6,881 bases of DNA from Oscillospiraceae bacterium (lineage in GTDB: Bacteria > Bacillota > Clostridia > Oscillospirales > Ruminococcaceae), in contig JAISVP010000028.1 in assembly GCA_031271475.1 (NCBI GenBank), positions 1-6,881 on the forward strand. Direction: 5' to 3'. The number at the start of each line of letters is the position of its first letter. Within the stretch, counting starts at the first letter, position 1. The position numbers were made by a program, and so were the translations under genes. Shown here piece by piece: positions 3,898-6,881 of this stretch. The notes under the pieces were generated by a model. The model had not been told where the DNA came from. It did not search any database and saw only the letters and a program-made list of their open reading frames with translations.

Positions 3898-5337
3898 ATG
3901 AAAGGAAGAAAAATGAAAAAAGCGGCGGCGTTAATCACGGCAGGCGCCGCATTAATAAGTCTTGCGGGATGTACCGTAGGGACAAATACGGCGGTTGCTG
4001 TGACGATAGACGGGTATAAAGTAGACGCCGGAGTGTATATTTACGAGTCTTTCAGAACCTTTAACGACGCCTTAAACAGATTAAGCCTGGAAGCCGGAGA
4101 GGGTGAGGAAATCGACACGGAAAATATTAAGGAGCTTAAGAAAAAAACTGTTGACGGTAAACCTATGCTTGAATGGATTCAGGATGAAACTACCAGAAGA
4201 CTTACGCAGCTGGTCGGGATTGAAAGGAAGTTCGGGGAACTGGGACTGGAATTAAGTGCGGAAGAACAGGCGGAAATTGATTACGGTGTAAGCAGTCAGT
4301 ATGAACCGAATGAGAAAATGTTTAAAGGCAACGGCGTAAGCGAAAAGTCTATGCGGACAGTTCTTGAGAATGCGTACAAAACCGATAAGGTTTTTATGGA
4401 GTATTATAAAACAGACGGCGGAATAGAAAATGTCAAAGAGGATGCCGTTAAGGATTTCTATGCTGAAAATAACGCAAGGATTAAGCTTATAGAGATATCT
4501 TTGCTTGATAAAGACACATCCGAGCCTCTTGACGATGAAAAAAAAGCGGAAGCAAAGGACAGAGCCACTGATTACTATACAAGGCTTAAATCCGGTGCGG
4601 ATATGAATGAGCTGATTGAAGAGCATGAGGCCTATGTTGCACAGGCAGAGGAAACCGAACCGGAAGAATCCGGAACTGAAACCTCTTCTGAGGAAACGGC
4701 AAGCGGCAGCAATTCGGACACTTCCGGCAGTGCAGGCGAAACAAGTGTTAGCAGTGCGGGAGAAACAAGTGTTAGCAGTGCGGAAGAAACAAGCGTCAGC
4801 AGTGCGGGAGAAACAAGCGTCAGCAGTGCGGGCGAGACAAGCGTTAGCAGTGCGGGTGAGACAAGCATTAGCAGTGCGGGTGAAACAGAAAGCGGAAACA
4901 GCGATGAAACAACCGCGGAAACTACTCCCGAAACCACTCCGGAAACAACCACAGACCCGTTCACTTATGAAACTGTGGTGCACAGCGCTACTTTAGCGGA
5001 GGATGAGAAAGAAATTCCTGACAGCAGATATGTCCCGTCCAAAAAATCCAATGAGGAACTTTTTAAAAGCACAGAGCCAGGGGTGCACCTTATTGAGGAA
5101 GAAGACAAAATTTATGTCATTGAGAAAACCGATATAAGAGCACGTATGAAAGAGGACGACCTCTGGACGGAAAGTACCGTGGAATCCACGCTGTATGATA
5201 TGTATTATCTCGATTTTGAGGAAATGCTTGACGGATGGTGCGTTGATTACACAGTATCACGCAATATGGCGGCGTATAAACGCTATGACCCGTTTAAATT
5301 CGATACCAGCGATGCGGCTCCGGTAAATCCGTACTGA
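3898..5337 (+). CDS. PrsA/SurA-like parvulin-type lipoprotein with internal Ser/Thr/Glu repeat
   Basis: The chosen start is ATG 3898, 7 bases after GAGG (3887-3890); GTG 3892 is too close to that site, while ATG 3913 (with AAGGAAG before it) is a real alternative. The product is 479 aa with a lipoprotein signal ending in the perfect lipobox LAGC (Cys25). Residues 32-45 (VAVTIDGYKVDAGV) and the helices that follow resemble the SurA/PrsA N-terminal chaperone region. Residues 194-250 (IKLIEISLLD, then a helix with LKSGADMNEL) look like the first half of a parvulin PPIase domain, and 388-411 (LFKSTEPGVHLIEEEDKIYVIEKT) like its last strands. The C-terminal helices end AAYKRYDPFKF, as in many clostridial foldases. 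Between the halves, residues 251-353 are low complexity. The usual central parvulin motif is not evident, so isomerase activity is doubtful; a holdase role is possible. Expected location is the outer membrane face. It lies 15 bp after dapL and within the dap operon. Confidence 0.75.
   Translation: MKGRKMKKAAALITAGAALISLAGCTVGTNTAVAVTIDGYKVDAGVYIYESFRTFNDALNRLSLEAGEGEEIDTENIKELKKKTVDGKPMLEWIQDETTRRLTQLVGIERKFGELGLELSAEEQAEIDYGVSSQYEPNEKMFKGNGVSEKSMRTVLENAYKTDKVFMEYYKTDGGIENVKEDAVKDFYAENNARIKLIEISLLDKDTSEPLDDEKKAEAKDRATDYYTRLKSGADMNELIEEHEAYVAQAEETEPEESGTETSSEETASGSNSDTSGSAGETSVSSAGETSVSSAEETSVSSAGETSVSSAGETSVSSAGETSISSAGETESGNSDETTAETTPETTPETTTDPFTYETVVHSATLAEDEKEIPDSRYVPSKKSNEELFKSTEPGVHLIEEEDKIYVIEKTDIRARMKEDDLWTESTVESTLYDMYYLDFEEMLDGWCVDYTVSRNMAAYKRYDPFKFDTSDAAPVNPY
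4729..4887 (+). repeat. 24-bp tandem repeat (6.6 copies) in the parvulin-like gene
   Basis: Six complete 24-bp units run from 4729 to 4872, each encoding SAGETSVS or a close variant (AEETSVS in unit 3, AGETSIS in unit 6), followed by a 15-bp partial unit to 4887. A shorter ETTPETTP-type repeat follows (about 4906-4950). Differences are mostly synonymous (AGT/AGC, GTT/GTC, GGA/GGC/GGT), so the array is not brand new, but units 4 and 2 and units 3 and 4 differ at few positions. A 24-bp unit changes copy number without frameshift. Confidence 0.95.
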
Positions 5338-5396
5338 TGACCGAAGTTCCGGGAGTAAACGGGTATTATCTGTCCGGCGCCGGAATTACTGTATGA
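5337..5396 (+). CDS. Possible 19-codon ORF between the parvulin-like gene and lysA
   Basis: ATG 5337-5339 overlaps the upstream stop in TGATGA and opens a 19-codon frame (MTEVPGVNGYYLSGAGITV) ending at TGA 5394-5396, three bases before the lysA ribosome site. The TGATG overlap is typical of translational coupling, and the ORF would carry ribosomes across most of the 75-bp gap. It matches nothing I recognise, and the segment also holds a 12-bp palindrome TCCGGCGCCGGA (5373-5384). It may be chance. Confidence 0.2.
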   Translation: MTEVPGVNGYYLSGAGITV

Positions 5397-5412
5397 TTGG
5401 AGAAGAAAAAAG

Positions 5413-6705
5413 ATGGAGAATATTTCAGTGAATTCCTTGGGGCATTTGACGTTTTGCGGAATGGATACGCTGTCGGTTGCAAGGGATTTCGGTACTCCGC
5501 TGTATGTTATGGATGAGGTTTCCGTGCGGAAAGAATGCCGTAAATTTAAAGACAGTATCACTGAATACTATGACGGAAAGGGTCTTGTTTGCTATGCAAG
5601 CAAGGCGCTTTGCTGTGTGTATATGTGCCGTTTGATTGCCGAGGAGGGACTCGGTCTTGACGTATCGTCCGCCGGTGAGATTTATACTGCTTTAAAGGCG
5701 GGATTCGACCCTGAAAAAATTGTTTTTCACGGTAATTTTAAGACCGATGCCGAATTGGATTACGCACTTGAAAATAAAATCGGACGGATTGAGGCTGACG
5801 GTTTCGGAGAACTCCGGCGGCTTGCTGCGCTTGCCGCCGCAAAAGGCGTTACCGCAAATGTTTTGCTGCGGGTAAAGCCCGGTGTTGACGCGCATACGCA
5901 TGAGTTTATACAGACAGGTCAGATTGACAGCAAGTTCGGCGTCGCTCTCGAAAACGGCGAGGCATTCGCGGCGGTAAAGGAAGCTCTTTCTTACGGCAGT
6001 ATCAGTCTGAAATGTTTGGGATGCCATATCGGTTCGCAGATTTTCGAGATTGAGCCGTTTTGTCATACCGCTGAAATTATGCTTGAATTCGCCGCAAAGA
6101 TTAAGAATGAACTGGGATATGAGGTTCCCGAACTTAATTTGGGCGGCGGGTTCGGCATTAAATATACGCAGGTCGATACGCCCGCAGATACGGCGGAATG
6201 TATAAAAGCTGTATCCGCAAGAGTAAAAGCAAAGTGTAAGGAACTGGGTCTGGATGTGCCGTTTATAATGCTTGAACCCGGACGTAAGATTGTCGGGGAT
6301 AAGGGACTGACTCTGTATACAGTCGGGGAAGTTAAGGAAATTCCGAATGTCAGAACTTATGTCATAGCGGACGGCGGAATGACCGACAACCCCAGATATA
6401 TGCTGTATCAGGCGGAATATGAGGTAATTAACGCGTCCCGTGCGGACAAGCCCAAAGACAGTACGGTAACCGTTTGCGGACGTACGTGCGAAAGCGGCGA
6501 TAAAATCGGGGAAGGTCTGAAACTCCAGCAAACAGTTCCGGGTGATATTCTCGCGGTTCTGTCTACGGGTGCTTACAATTATTCTATGTCGTCCAATTAC
6601 AACCGCATACCTAAACCGGCTGCGGTGTTTATTAAAGATAACCGTATTATTACAGCTGTAAGACGTCAGACTCTTGACGATGTTATCAGTAATGATGTTC
6701 TTTAA
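5413..6705 (+). CDS. lysA: Diaminopimelate decarboxylase
   Basis: LysA removes CO2 from meso-DAP to give L-lysine, the last step of the pathway, in the cytoplasm with PLP. At 430 aa it is of normal length. The start ATG 5413 has GGAGAAG at 5399-5405. Fold-type III landmarks are in order: YASKA with Schiff-base Lys64, LDVSSAGEI (82-90), HGNFKTDAEL (106-115), GCHIGSQI with His205, LNLGGGFGIKY (241-251), EPGRKIVGDKG (288-298), CGRTCESGD (355-363) with catalytic Cys359 donated to the partner subunit, and GAYNYSMSSNYNR (386-398). The active enzyme is a dimer. The motif CGRTCESGD differs from the commoner CGPxCESxD at Pro, but Cys, Glu and Asp are kept, so activity is expected. It is the last gene of the operon; no T-run terminator is seen in the 21 bases before the MITE, which may end or fold the 3' UTR. 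An arginine or carboxynorspermidine decarboxylase is unlikely given CES and the dap context. Confidence 0.96.
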   Translation: MENISVNSLGHLTFCGMDTLSVARDFGTPLYVMDEVSVRKECRKFKDSITEYYDGKGLVCYASKALCCVYMCRLIAEEGLGLDVSSAGEIYTALKAGFDPEKIVFHGNFKTDAELDYALENKIGRIEADGFGELRRLAALAAAKGVTANVLLRVKPGVDAHTHEFIQTGQIDSKFGVALENGEAFAAVKEALSYGSISLKCLGCHIGSQIFEIEPFCHTAEIMLEFAAKIKNELGYEVPELNLGGGFGIKYTQVDTPADTAECIKAVSARVKAKCKELGLDVPFIMLEPGRKIVGDKGLTLYTVGEVKEIPNVRTYVIADGGMTDNPRYMLYQAEYEVINASRADKPKDSTVTVCGRTCESGDKIGEGLKLQQTVPGDILAVLSTGAYNYSMSSNYNRIPKPAAVFIKDNRIITAVRRQTLDDVISNDVL

Positions 6706-6726
6706 GATGCGGTTTCTATAACCTTA

Positions 6727-6881
6727 GAGCCTGTTCAATATCTTTTGGCAAGTGTCATTTTAAGCAAAATTTCCGTTTTTCAGCGTTAAAATTCCTTGTA
6801 AGGCGCAAGCATTACTGCGGAATTTTGCCTAGAAAAGCTAAAAATCTACCAAAAAGCACAATCACAAAAAGATATTGAACA
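6727..6881 (+). mobile_element. 160-bp MITE, copy 2 (last 5 bp outside the window)
   Basis: The left inverted repeat is at 6727-6746 and the right one begins at 6867; the final GGCTC is cut by the window end. Over 155 aligned bases it differs from copy 1 at four positions (those equivalent to 805, 851, 880 and 882) with no gaps. The internal inverted repeat AAAATTCC/GGAATTTT is kept (6788-6795 with 6819-6826). TTA precedes it (6724-6726); the right-hand TTA cannot be seen. It sits 22 bp after the lysA stop, in the same orientation as copy 1, and would form the 3' end of the operon transcript. Confidence 0.9.

Noticed and set aside
4632..4964. Antisense frame with LLTLVSPA repeats looking like membrane segments
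   Set aside because: It is the complement of the 24-bp repeat array. The apparent hydrophobic repeats come from the Ser/Thr/Glu codons read backwards, and no start signal is present.
4616..4996. Plus-strand frame with basic Ala/Val/Arg repeats
   Set aside because: It is a shifted-frame reading of the same tandem array inside the parvulin-like gene, without its own ribosome site.
5692..6531. 279-codon antisense frame inside lysA
   Set aside because: lysA is unambiguous on the other strand with all active-site motifs; the antisense translation has no recognisable features.
6706..6726. Terminator directly after lysA
   Set aside because: The 21 bases before the MITE contain neither a stem nor a T-run; any termination must lie in or beyond the MITE.

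Overview
The window looks like a chromosomal segment of a Gram-positive anaerobe, most likely an uncultured gut Clostridia (Oscillospirales-like). The indications are lysine/diaminopimelate (DAP) synthesis by the LL-diaminopimelate aminotransferase route (DapL), two lipoproteins with Firmicutes-type signal peptides, AGGAGG-type ribosome binding sites, and near-consensus sigma-A promoters with extended -10 elements. The taxonomic call is inference; no rRNA or tRNA gene is present.

Left end (1-500, minus strand): the first 133 codons of a PAS-domain sensory protein run off the left edge. It has a near-perfect promoter (467-495) and an unusual leader in which the only good Shine-Dalgarno serves a tiny TTG ORF or is brought to the real ATG by a hairpin.

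Middle left (500-987): a second strong promoter (531-560) fires in the opposite direction into about 200 bp with no credible protein gene but several strong stem-loops, a candidate structured RNA or leader. A 160-bp miniature transposable element (MITE, 770-929; 20-bp perfect terminal inverted repeats, TTA target duplication) has landed in the loop of one of these hairpins. Its right end appears to give a -35 box to a hybrid promoter for the next gene, a small lipoprotein of unknown function (988-1593).

Right (1618-6705): a four-gene plus-strand operon has its own promoter at 1618-1646: dapF (DAP epimerase), dapL (LL-DAP aminotransferase, overlapping dapF by 4 bp), a PrsA/SurA-like parvulin-type lipoprotein, and lysA (DAP decarboxylase). 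DapL makes LL-DAP, DapF converts it to meso-DAP for peptidoglycan, and LysA turns meso-DAP into lysine. The parvulin-like lipoprotein presumably assists folding of exported proteins outside the membrane.

Two operon proteins carry in-frame repeat expansions: DapF has a roughly 39-residue insert with three EEKADRGLK copies just before its second catalytic cysteine, and the parvulin-like domain is split by about 100 acidic Ser/Thr residues containing a 24-bp tandem repeat. A second MITE copy, 4 mismatches over 155 bp and in the same orientation, begins 22 bp after lysA and is cut by the window edge, so the lipoprotein gene and dap operon lie between direct MITE repeats.
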